From NCBI GenBank assembly GCA_015232335.1, contig JADFZV010000008.1, positions 1 to 64,000 of the forward strand: DNA of 64,000 bases, given 5' to 3'. Under the pieces are notes generated by a model. The model was not told the DNA's origin and did no database searches. It was given only the letters and a program-made list of their open reading frames with translations. Made by a program: the position numbers and the translations under genes. Of the stretch, positions 35,914-43,782 are shown one piece after another (positions within the stretch are counted from its first letter, which is position 1; every line of letters begins with the position of its first letter). The stretch is from Alphaproteobacteria bacterium (lineage in GTDB: Bacteria > Pseudomonadota > Alphaproteobacteria > Rhodospirillales > WMHbin7).

Positions 35914-38900
35914 TCACACGCGAAAATATTTCGCCTTGGGGTGATGCAGAATGAAGGCCGAGGTGGATTGCTCGGGCTCCAGCTGATCCTCCTCCGAAAG
36001 CGTGACGCCGATCCTCTCGGCTCCCAGAAGTTTCAGCAACACACGCTGATCGGCCAGATTGGGACAGGCCGGATAGCCGAAGGAATAGCGCGAGCCGCGA
36101 TAGTTCTGCTTTAACATCGTCTCGATGTCGCGGGCATCCTCGCTGGCAAAACCCAGTTCCTCGCGAATGCGCTTATGGACATGCTCGGCCAGGGCTTCGG
36201 TCATCTCGACGCCCAGCCCGTGCAGATAAAGATAATCGCGGTAGCGGTCGGTCTCGAACCAGGCATGGGCGGTATCGGAAAGCTTGCGCCCCATGGTCAC
36301 CACTTGAAGGGCGATGACGTCGGTGCCATCCTCCCGCACATAATCGGCCAGACACAATCCCTCTGGCCCGTCCTGGCGCGGAAAGGCGAAACGGGCAAGC
36401 AGGGCTCCGGCTTCGTCAAGCAGCATCACTGAATCGCCCTCGGCCCTGGCGCGGAAATAACCATAGGCGGCTTGCGGTGCCAGAATATGTTCGGTCTCGC
36501 AGATTTTCAGCATGCGCTCGAGAATTGGTCCGGCTTCACTCTCTACCTGTTCCTTCCATTCGGCCAGCGAGCGCCCCGCCTTCTTGAAGCCCCAATGGAA
36601 CTGATAGAGCATGGTGTGGTTGAGATAGGGCAGCAAGGCCTTGGGATCGACCCGCTCGATCAGGCGCGCGCCATGGAAGGGGGGGGTGGGGATTGTGGAC
36701 TGCCCGGCCAGTTCCGCCCGGCGGCTTTTGATCAGGGCGGGCGAGGCCAGCGCGGCCTGGGGCTTGGGTGCCGCCGCTTTCTTGGCCGGTCGATGAATCG
36801 CACTGGCGGCGATGAAATCGTCGAAATTCCCAGCCGCCACATGGGCCATCAGATCCAATCCGTCGAAGGCATCCCTGGCATAGGCAACGCGGCCTTCGAC
36901 ATAGGCTTCGCGGCAATCGGCTTCGACGAAGTTGCGGGTCAGCGCAGCACCGCCCAGAAGCACGGGCACGGTGATGCCAGCCTCGCGCATGGCTTCCAGA
37001 TTTTCCTTCATGATGACGGTCGATTTCACCAAAAGGCCCGACATGCCCACGGCGTCGGGCTTATGAGCCTTGACTGCCTCGATGATGGCATTGACCGGCT
37101 GTTTGATGCCGAGATTGACGATCTTGTAGCCGTTGTTGGTGAGAATGATATCGACCAGATTCTTGCCGATGTCGTGAACGTCGCCCTTGACGGTGGCCAG
37201 CACCAGACAGGCCTTGGCCTTGCCGTCCTTCTTCTCCATGAAGGGTTCCAGATAGGCCACGGCGGCCTTCATGGTCTCGGCTGATTGCAGCACAAAGGGA
37301 AGCTGCATCTTGCCCGAGCCGAACAGTTCGCCCACCGTCTTCATGCCATCCAGCAGGATGCGGTTCACGATGTCGAGCGGAGCCAGCGTCTTCAGGGCTT
37401 CGGCCAGGTCTTCGTCAAGGCCCTGGCGATCACCATCGACGATGCGCAGCTTCAAGCGCTCTTCCACCGATTCCGGGCGCTCCTTCTTGACCGACACGGT
37501 CGTCCTGTCCTCGAACAGGGCGATGAAGTCCTTAAGCGCTTCGGGCTTGCGATCGAAGATCAGAGCCTCGGCGGCCGCCACTTCCTCTGCGGGAATCTTG
37601 TGCAACGGCAGGATTTTGGAGGTATGCACGATGGCCGCCGTCATACCCGCCTTGAGGGCATGGTCCAAAAAGACGGAATTCAACACCTGACGCGCCGCTG
37701 CCTTCAAGCCGAATGACACGTTGGACAGGCCAAGAACGATGCCGCATTCGGGCAGTTCTGTACGGATGCGCCTAATCGCCTCCAGCGTTTCGATGGCCAG
37801 CTTGCGGTCGGATTCATTGCCGGTGCAGATGGTGAAGGTGAGCGGGTCGAACAACAGGTCCGAGGCGGCCAGACCGTGCCGCTTGCAGGCGAAATCATAA
37901 AGGCGGTGGGCGATCTTAAGCTTGGCATCGGCCTCCTTGGCCATGCCCTCCTCGTCGATGGTAAGCGCGATGACGGCGGCTCCGTGTTTCCTGGCAAGGA
38001 CAAGGCGCTTTTCCGCATCGATCTCGCCATTCTCGAAATTGATCGAGTTGATGACCGCCTTGCCGCCGTAAAGCTCGAGGGCGGCTTCCAGCACAGGTAA
38101 CTCGGTCGAATCGATGACCAGGGGTGCTGTGACCGCACCCCTCAAGCGGCTGACCACCTCGGTCATCGCCGCTTTCTCGTCCTGGCCCACGAAGGCGGTG
38201 CAGACATCCAGCGTGTGCGAGCCCTCCTTCACCTGCTCCTTGGCCATGGCGGTGATGCCGTCCCAGTTGGCAGCCGCCTGAAGCTCGCGGAACTGTTTCG
38301 AGCCGTTGGCGTTCAGGCGCTCGCCGATGGACAGGAAGGCGTTTTCCTGAACCAAAGGCACCTGGCCGTAAAGCGAAGCCAGCGACGGCACCCAGACCGA
38401 TGTACGCGCCTTGGGATGGGGGCGCTTGGGATCAAGACGCATCAGCATGGCATGCGTGGCGGCGATGTGGGCAGGCGAGGTGCCGCAGCAGCCGCCGACG
38501 ATATTGACGCCGTCTTCCAGAATGAAACGCTCGTGCCAGCGGGCGAAGGCTTCGGGGGCCAGCGGATAGACCGCCTTGCCGTCCACCACTTCGGGCAATC
38601 CCGCATTGGGCTGCACGGAAATCAGGCCGGGCCAACTGGCGGCCAGCCAGCCGATATTCTCGCCCATTTCCTGGGGGCCGGTGGCGCAGTTCATGCCCAA
38701 CGAATCGACATTCAGCGCATTCATCAGGGTGGCAGCGCCTGCGATGTCGGCGCCCACTAGCATGGTGCCGGTGGTTTCCACGGTGACCTGCACGAAAATG
38801 GGTAGAGGTGTCCCGGCCTCGCTTCTTGCGATTTTGGCGCCGTTGACGGCGGCCTTGACCTGCAGGGGGTCTTGGCAGGTTTCGATCAAAACGGCATCGG

Positions 38901-39351
38901 CCCCGCCAGCGATCAGGCCCCGGACCTGCACGACATAAGAGGCCTCCAGGGTTGCATAATCGATATGGGCCAGCGAGGGCAGCTTGGTGCCCGGCCCCAC
39001 CGAGCCCAGGACAAAGCGTAAGCGCCCGTCTTTGGCGAACAGTTCGGCCGCTTCGCGGGCCAGCTCGGCCGAGCGTTTGTTGAGGTCGAAGGCCTCGGCC
39101 TCAAGCCCGAATTCCGCCAGAGTCAGGGGCGAGGCGCCGAAGGTGTTGGTTTCCACCATGTCGGCCCCGGCCTGGTAATAGGCCTGGTGAATCTCGCGCA
39201 CCACGTCGGGGCGCGTGCGGGTCAGGATATCCGTGCAATTTTCATGGCCGTCATAATCGGCCAAGGTCAGGGTGCGCGCCTGCACCTGGGTGCCCATGGC
39301 CCCGTCGCACAGAAGGACGCGGTCTTTCAGGGCTTCGAGGATTTTACTCAT
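35914..39351 (-). CDS. metH: Cobalamin-dependent methionine synthase
   Basis: Transfers methyl from 5-methyltetrahydrofolate to homocysteine through cobalamin. The 1145-residue enzyme has all four modules: homocysteine domain with zinc Cys in GGCCGTSPAHI (near residue 285), pterin domain (FLSIGERLNANGSKQF), cobalamin domain with KGDVHDIGKNL (near 719, His is the lower ligand), and the SAM-dependent activation domain at the C-terminus (SYGYPACPNL). The ATG at 39351 overlaps the metF stop by four bases. B12 dependence implies the cell makes or imports cobalamin. Confidence 0.98.
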   Translation of the reverse strand: MSKILEALKDRVLLCDGAMGTQVQARTLTLADYDGHENCTDILTRTRPDVVREIHQAYYQAGADMVETNTFGASPLTLAEFGLEAEAFDLNKRSAELAREAAELFAKDGRLRFVLGSVGPGTKLPSLAHIDYATLEASYVVQVRGLIAGGADAVLIETCQDPLQVKAAVNGAKIARSEAGTPLPIFVQVTVETTGTMLVGADIAGAATLMNALNVDSLGMNCATGPQEMGENIGWLAASWPGLISVQPNAGLPEVVDGKAVYPLAPEAFARWHERFILEDGVNIVGGCCGTSPAHIAATHAMLMRLDPKRPHPKARTSVWVPSLASLYGQVPLVQENAFLSIGERLNANGSKQFRELQAAANWDGITAMAKEQVKEGSHTLDVCTAFVGQDEKAAMTEVVSRLRGAVTAPLVIDSTELPVLEAALELYGGKAVINSINFENGEIDAEKRLVLARKHGAAVIALTIDEEGMAKEADAKLKIAHRLYDFACKRHGLAASDLLFDPLTFTICTGNESDRKLAIETLEAIRRIRTELPECGIVLGLSNVSFGLKAAARQVLNSVFLDHALKAGMTAAIVHTSKILPLHKIPAEEVAAAEALIFDRKPEALKDFIALFEDRTTVSVKKERPESVEERLKLRIVDGDRQGLDEDLAEALKTLAPLDIVNRILLDGMKTVGELFGSGKMQLPFVLQSAETMKAAVAYLEPFMEKKDGKAKACLVLATVKGDVHDIGKNLVDIILTNNGYKIVNLGIKQPVNAIIEAVKAHKPDAVGMSGLLVKSTVIMKENLEAMREAGITVPVLLGGAALTRNFVEADCREAYVEGRVAYARDAFDGLDLMAHVAAGNFDDFIAASAIHRPAKKAAAPKPQAALASPALIKSRRAELAGQSTIPTPPFHGARLIERVDPKALLPYLNHTMLYQFHWGFKKAGRSLAEWKEQVESEAGPILERMLKICETEHILAPQAAYGYFRARAEGDSVMLLDEAGALLARFAFPRQDGPEGLCLADYVREDGTDVIALQVVTMGRKLSDTAHAWFETDRYRDYLYLHGLGVEMTEALAEHVHKRIREELGFASEDARDIETMLKQNYRGSRYSFGYPACPNLADQRVLLKLLGAERIGVTLSEEDQLEPEQSTSAFILHHPKAKYFRV

Positions 39352-40229
39352 AGGCAAGACTCCTTGGGGCGAACGCCCAGAATATGGCAGATGGCGAAAA
39401 CCAGATCGGCGCGGTTCAACGTGTAGAAATGAAAATGACCGACCCCTTCATGGGCCAGGGCGCGGCACAGCTCCGAGGTGGTGGTGGCGGCCACCAGGCG
39501 CCTAGTGTCGGGATCGTCGTCGAGCCCCTGGAACAGATCGGCCATCCAGCCGGGGACGCCAGCTCCGCAGGCTTTCGAGAACTTGACCACCTGGGCGAAA
39601 TTGGTCACCGGCAAAATGCCCGGCACGATGGGAACGGTTATGCCTGCCTTGCGCACGCGTTCCATAAAGCGCAGATAGGTCGCGGGTTCGAAAAAATACT
39701 GGGTGATGGCTCGGGTGGCGCCCGCATCGATCTTGCGCTTCAGATTGTCCAGATCGTCCTCGGGGCTTTTGGCCTCGGGATGGGTTTCGGGATAGGCCGC
39801 CACGCTGATTTCGAAATCGCCGATTTTCTTCAAGCCGTGGACCAGATCGACTGCATAGGCATAGCCGTCGGGGTGCGGCGCGTATGTTCCGCCGTCGGGT
39901 GAATCGCCTCTGAGCGCTACGATATGGCGAATGCCCTCCTGCCAGTAAAGGCGGGCCACCTCGTCGACCTCGGCCTTGCTGGCGGCAACGCAGGTGAGGT
40001 GTGCGGCGGGTGCTAGGCCCGATTCGCGCTTCAGGCGCAGCACGGTTTCATGGGTGCGCTCGCGCGTCGAGCCGCCCGCCCCATAGGTGACCGAGACGAA
40101 GCCGGGACTTAAAGGGGCCAGACGCGTCACGCTCTCCCAAAGCTGCTCTTGCATCTTCTCGGTTTTGGGCGGGAAGAATTCAAAGGAAACGGAGACATTG
40201 AGCGGCAGAATGCGTTCGGAAACGGTCAC
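39348..40229 (-). CDS. metF: 5,10-methylenetetrahydrofolate reductase
   Basis: Makes the 5-methyltetrahydrofolate used by MetH, with FAD. The sequence has the family start NVSVSFEFFPPKTEKM, SVTYGAGGSTRERT, ALRGDSP and ITQYFFEP. The GTG at 40229 is chosen because AAGGA lies 9 bases upstream and it follows the regulator stop by 16 bases; the upstream TTG at 40265 lies inside the regulator gene. The protein is 293 residues. It is the middle gene of the regulator-metF-metH operon. Confidence 0.96.
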   Translation of the reverse strand: MTVSERILPLNVSVSFEFFPPKTEKMQEQLWESVTRLAPLSPGFVSVTYGAGGSTRERTHETVLRLKRESGLAPAAHLTCVAASKAEVDEVARLYWQEGIRHIVALRGDSPDGGTYAPHPDGYAYAVDLVHGLKKIGDFEISVAAYPETHPEAKSPEDDLDNLKRKIDAGATRAITQYFFEPATYLRFMERVRKAGITVPIVPGILPVTNFAQVVKFSKACGAGVPGWMADLFQGLDDDPDTRRLVAATTTSELCRALAHEGVGHFHFYTLNRADLVFAICHILGVRPKESCL

Positions 40230-40245
40230 GGGGGTAATCCTTATA

Positions 40246-41208
40246 TCAGGTTGGCTTTGCCGCAAGCCAGATGGTGACGGCTAACGGGCGTCCGGGCAAG
40301 AGCCTGGTGTCGTAAGGAATGAGGCCAACATCGCGCAAGGTCTCCTCGATCTCGGCTCTTGAGAAGCCGAGGCGCAGATGCTGATGCTCGGTTCTGAGAA
40401 CTTCCAGGTCGTGCGGCGCGAAATCCACCACGGCCAGGCGCCCTCCGGGAGCCAGGATGCGCCCCGACTCGGCCAGCGCCTGGGCGGGATGCGCCTGAAA
40501 ATGCAGAACCTGATGAATGAGGACCTGATCCCAGGCCCCGCTTTCCAGGGGCAGATGCGTTATGTCGGCATGGCGAAGCTCGATATGGCGCAGATTCCTG
40601 GCGGCCAGCTTCATTCTGGCCACGTCCAGCATCTCGCGCGAGGCATCGATGCCGACGGCGGTTTCGACGTGGGGTCCGAACAATTCCAGCATGCGCCCGG
40701 TGCCGGTGCCGATATCGGCAAATTTCCGAGGGTGGTGCGGCAGCAGTGAATCCAAAAGGGCGCGCTCGATCACGGCGTCATCGACATGCAAAGAGCGAAG
40801 CGCATCCCAGCGCCCGGCATTGGCGGCGAAATAGGCGCTGGCCTTTTCCGTTCGGCGCTGGCGCAATTCGTTCAGGCGCTGGCCGTCCCGCGCCAACTCG
40901 TCGTCGGCCAGGGGCAAAAGGGCCGCCAGAGTGTCTGCCAGCCGGGAATGGGTGGGCCGGCGATAAAAGACCTGGGCGCCGTCGCGCTTGCGCTCCAGCA
41001 ATCCGGCGCCAGCCAGCAATTTCAGATGGCGCGATACGCGGGGCTGGCTTTGGCCCAGGATATCCACCAACTCGCCGACCGACAGGGGCTCGGCGCCGCA
41101 CAGGGCCAGAAGGCGCAGGCGCGTTGGATCGGCCGCGGCCTTCAGGCCGGCCAGCAGGGCCTCAAATCCAGGAAAGGGCGCGGGTGTGGCGGCGACTGAG
41201 CTGGTCAT
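40246..41208 (-). CDS. ArsR-family regulator fused to a SAM-dependent methyltransferase domain
   Basis: A 320-residue two-domain protein. Residues ~12-90 are an ArsR winged helix (AAADPTRLRLLALCGAEPLS then LGQSQPRVSRHLKLLAGAGLLER). Residues ~150-300 are a class I methyltransferase fold with the SAM loop ADIGTGTGRMLELFG, then GIDASREML and GGRLAVVDF. This fusion heads metF-metH operons in alphaproteobacteria. ArsR-type SahR regulators are known to sense S-adenosylhomocysteine and control methionine genes, so SAH or SAM sensing through the methyltransferase domain is a reasonable inference. The C-terminal domain may have no enzyme activity. Confidence 0.85.
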   Translation of the reverse strand: MTSSVAATPAPFPGFEALLAGLKAAADPTRLRLLALCGAEPLSVGELVDILGQSQPRVSRHLKLLAGAGLLERKRDGAQVFYRRPTHSRLADTLAALLPLADDELARDGQRLNELRQRRTEKASAYFAANAGRWDALRSLHVDDAVIERALLDSLLPHHPRKFADIGTGTGRMLELFGPHVETAVGIDASREMLDVARMKLAARNLRHIELRHADITHLPLESGAWDQVLIHQVLHFQAHPAQALAESGRILAPGGRLAVVDFAPHDLEVLRTEHQHLRLGFSRAEIEETLRDVGLIPYDTRLLPGRPLAVTIWLAAKPT

Positions 41209-41217
41209 TATTGAGAT

Positions 41218-41233
41218 ATAAACATGTCTTTAT
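41218..41233. promoter_or_regulatory. Inverted repeat ahead of the ArsR-methyltransferase gene (probable autoregulatory operator)
   Basis: ATAAA-CATGTC-TTTAT: two 5-base arms around a 6-base centre that itself contains ACATGT. It ends 10 bases upstream of the regulator start codon (41208) on the minus strand, where ArsR-family repressors usually bind. The rest of 41209-41514 holds a possible mlaA promoter and no gene; I saw no SAM-II or SAH riboswitch. Confidence 0.5.
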
Positions 41234-41348
41234 GCTCTGGGCAAGGACAAAGCTGGAACGACTCGATATCAAGGGTTTGCTGCTGTGGCAAGTATGCAAC
41301 AGTGGTGCGAATGGGCTTCAGCCCGGGCTTTATCCCCTAGCCACCGTT

Positions 41349-41380
41349 TTGACGATATGTTAATCCCAGCATTGTATAAA
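41349..41380 (+). promoter_or_regulatory. Weak promoter candidate for mlaA
   Basis: TTGACG (41349-41354) and TATAAA (41375-41380) face mlaA, but the spacer is 20 bases, longer than ideal. It is the best match in the 300-base gap before mlaA, leaving a ~130-base leader. Confidence 0.3.
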
Positions 41381-41514
41381 TCTACCGTTCGAGGCGTACT
41401 CTTGGACAGGTGGCGCGGCGGCAGAAAATGCCGTAGAGGGAAGTGCGCGGTTTAGCCGGGCGGGCCAGTTAGCCTGCTCATGTACTCTGTAATGCCGTTC
41501 GAAAGCTGGGGACC

Positions 41515-42321
41515 ATGAAAAGCAAGAAAGCCTCTTCCATCACTTCTTCCGCCGTTGTCTCTTTGCTCGCGCTCACGCTGGTTGCCGGTTGCGCAACGCC
41601 CCCTGCTGCGGGCGACAAGGAAGCTCAGGCCGAATGGGTGCAGACCAACGATCCGGCAGAGCCCACGAACCGCAATCTTCACGCCTTCAACCAGGGCATC
41701 GACGACAATGTTCTCAAGCCGATGGCCGAGGGTTATCGCGACTATGTGCCGGCGAATTTCCGCACCAATATCCGCAACGTGCTCACCAACTTAAGCGAGC
41801 CTCTGGTGGCCGCCAACGATCTGTTGCAGGGCGAGTTCCTGCGCGCCGCCAATGCGATTGGCCGCTTCTGCGTCAACAGCACCTTCGGCTTCCTTGGCAT
41901 GGGCGATGTCGCTGGCGGCGGCGGGCTTGAGCATCACGACGAAGATTTCGGCCAGACCCTGGCGGTCTGGGGCGTTGGCGAGGGTCCGTACATCGTTCTG
42001 CCGCTCCTGGGGCCGTCGAATCCGCGCGACGCCGTCGGCACGGCGGTCGATTTCGTCGGCAATCCCACAAACTGGTTCATTCCGGGCCTGCCGCTGGCCG
42101 CCAGTGTTGGCAAGGGCACGGTGACGGCCGTCGATAAGCGCGAGAAATATCTCGAGCCCTTGAACGAAGTGCAGCGCACCTCGCTGGATTACTATGCCTC
42201 CTTGCGCAGCCTGTACCGCCAGAAGCGGGCGGACGATATTCGCAACGGCAAGAAGGGTCCGACCATGCCCGCACCCGGCCTGGCGGCCATGGATGCTGAA
42301 AGCACCAAGGCGGCCCACTAA
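41515..42321 (+). CDS. mlaA: MlaA (VacJ) lipoprotein
   Basis: Outer-membrane lipoprotein that removes phospholipids from the outer leaflet and hands them to MlaC. The 268-residue precursor has a lipoprotein signal with Cys at 26 (TLVAGC). The family core is NDPAEPTNRNLHAFNQGID, RDYVPANFRTNIRNVLTNL, FCVNSTFGFLGMGDVA and DFGQTLAVWGVGEGPYIVLPLLGPSNPRDAVG. A strong intrinsic terminator follows, before mlaC. Confidence 0.95.
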   Translation: MKSKKASSITSSAVVSLLALTLVAGCATPPAAGDKEAQAEWVQTNDPAEPTNRNLHAFNQGIDDNVLKPMAEGYRDYVPANFRTNIRNVLTNLSEPLVAANDLLQGEFLRAANAIGRFCVNSTFGFLGMGDVAGGGGLEHHDEDFGQTLAVWGVGEGPYIVLPLLGPSNPRDAVGTAVDFVGNPTNWFIPGLPLAASVGKGTVTAVDKREKYLEPLNEVQRTSLDYYASLRSLYRQKRADDIRNGKKGPTMPAPGLAAMDAESTKAAH

Positions 42322-42327
42322 AAACAG

Positions 42328-42377
42328 ACTCGATCGGGGAGACGGCGCGCGGATCGCCGCTCCCGGTCGAGTGTTTT
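42328..42377 (+). terminator. Intrinsic terminator between mlaA and mlaC
   Basis: ACTCGATCGGGGAG (42328-42341) pairs with CTCCCGGTCGAGT (42360-42372), with one bulge or mismatch. An inner GGCG/CGCC stem is possible, and TTTTT follows at 42374-42378. It lies only 16 bases before mlaC, so mlaC is either expressed from a separate start or by partial read-through. Confidence 0.65.
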
Positions 42378-42393
42378 TGTATTGTAGAGATGG

Positions 42394-43071
42394 ATGAAGC
42401 AAACCATGCGTAACGGGTGGGGCGGAAAAATCTTTCCGGCGCTTTTGCTGCTGGGCGGCCTGCTGGCGCCGTTGCCGGTGCTGGCCGACGCCGCGAGTGA
42501 AGCCAAGGCCTTCGTGGCGAAGTTGGCAGACAGGGCGGTCAATCAGATCGGCAGGGCTCAGGTCAACGAGGAAGAGCGCGCTGAGCGTGTGCGCTCGCTG
42601 ATGAGCGATAATTTCGACATTCCCGCCGTGGCCCGTTTCGTCACGGGGCGCGTCGGCAAGATGGCTGACGAAGCGCAGCAAAAAGAATTCCAGCAGGTCT
42701 TCCTGGACTATCAGGTCCATACCTGGGCCAAGCGCTTCAAGGATTACGGCGGTCAGACGCTGGAAGTTGACGCCGCCCTACCCCCCGACGAGGCCGGTGT
42801 CATTTCTGTGGAAAGCCGTCTGCTCGATGGGGTGGGCAAACCCCCCATCCTGGTGACTTGGCGTGTGCGCTCCGGAGACGACAAAATTCTGAAAACGGTG
42901 GACATCGTCGTCGAGGGGGTCAGCATGGCGCTTACCATGCAGTCCGATTACCGCTCGATTTTGCAGCGCCAGGGCTTAGGCGGTCTCACCAAGGCGCTGA
43001 AGGAAAAGGTTGAAGCCATCCGCTCAGGCAAGATGGAAGTGCCGCCTTTGAAGGCCAGCACGGCGAAATAA
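42394..43071 (+). CDS. mlaC: MlaC family phospholipid-binding periplasmic protein
   Basis: Periplasmic carrier that shuttles phospholipid between MlaA and the inner-membrane MlaFEDB complex. The 225-residue precursor has a signal peptide ending VLADAAS. The mature fold is recognisable from VRSLMSDNFDIPAVARFVTG, FQQVFLDYQVHTWAKRFKDY and KTVDIVVEGVSMALTMQSDYRSIL. The ABC transporter genes mlaFED are not in this window. A terminator-like hairpin precedes it. Confidence 0.92.
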   Translation: MKQTMRNGWGGKIFPALLLLGGLLAPLPVLADAASEAKAFVAKLADRAVNQIGRAQVNEEERAERVRSLMSDNFDIPAVARFVTGRVGKMADEAQQKEFQQVFLDYQVHTWAKRFKDYGGQTLEVDAALPPDEAGVISVESRLLDGVGKPPILVTWRVRSGDDKILKTVDIVVEGVSMALTMQSDYRSILQRQGLGGLTKALKEKVEAIRSGKMEVPPLKASTAK

Positions 43072-43175
43072 GGCGAAATAGCCTGAATTGTCCCCGTTTT
43101 TCACACCCCGTGCCTCTGGACGCCGGGGGCGGTGCGCTCTAAACTCCGGTCCCCAATCGAAAGAGAGACCAGATC

Positions 43176-43778
43176 GTGACCCGCCGCTTTGTCCTGTATG
43201 CCCTCCTCATCGCAGCACTCTTTGCTTTTGCCGCGCCTTCGGCCCGGGCTGGCGATCCCATGGGCGAAATCGCCATCGGTGATGCCAAGGCCAAGATCAC
43301 GATAACGGAATTCTTTTCGCTGACCTGCTCGCATTGTGCGGAATTCCACATCGAGACGCTGCCCAAGATCAAGAAGGATTGGGTGGAGACCGGCAAGGTC
43401 CGCTTCGTTTTCAAGGATTTTCCCTTGGACAAGGTGGCCCTGCGCGGCGCCGCCCTTGGCCGTTGTCTGGCCGCCGACAAGGGGGCCGAGACCTATGCCC
43501 GCTTCATCGAGCTTCTGATGAAAAGCCAGTCGAGCTGGTCTCAGAATCGCGACCCCATGGCAGCACTTGAGGCATCGGCCCGTCTGGCTGGCATGAGCAA
43601 GGAGCGCATCGCCGATTGCGCCCAGGACAAGAAGCTGGAAGAAGCCATTCTGGAAGAGCAGTTCCGAGTGCAAAAGGCCCATGGCATCCGCTCGACCCCC
43701 AGCTTCCTGGTCGGCGGCAAGCTCTATCCCGGCGCCATGCCCTACGATCAATTCTCCGCCCTTCTCAAGGAGCAGTGA
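43176..43778 (+). CDS. DsbA-like periplasmic thiol oxidoreductase
   Basis: A 200-residue exported thioredoxin-fold protein. Residues 1-25 are a signal peptide (AAPSARA). The active site is TCSHC (C-S-H-C) followed by an inserted helical domain, and the cis-Pro loop is RSTPSFLVGG. This is the DsbA/Com1 group, which introduces or isomerises disulfides in exported proteins. The start is GTG at 43176 with GAGAGA upstream. smc begins 4 bases after its stop, a pairing repeated in Rhodospirillales. Confidence 0.9.
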   Translation: MTRRFVLYALLIAALFAFAAPSARAGDPMGEIAIGDAKAKITITEFFSLTCSHCAEFHIETLPKIKKDWVETGKVRFVFKDFPLDKVALRGAALGRCLAADKGAETYARFIELLMKSQSSWSQNRDPMAALEASARLAGMSKERIADCAQDKKLEEAILEEQFRVQKAHGIRSTPSFLVGGKLYPGAMPYDQFSALLKEQ

Positions 43779-43782
43779 GCGG

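Noticed and set aside
41234..41514. Possible SAM-II or SAH riboswitch before the methionine genes
   Set aside because: Neither the SAM-II pseudoknot core nor the SAH aptamer consensus could be found on either strand; a protein operator explains the site better.
43681..43782. Upstream extension of the smc frame by 34 codons
   Set aside because: It lies inside the dsbA-like gene, and the family N-terminus begins exactly at 43783.
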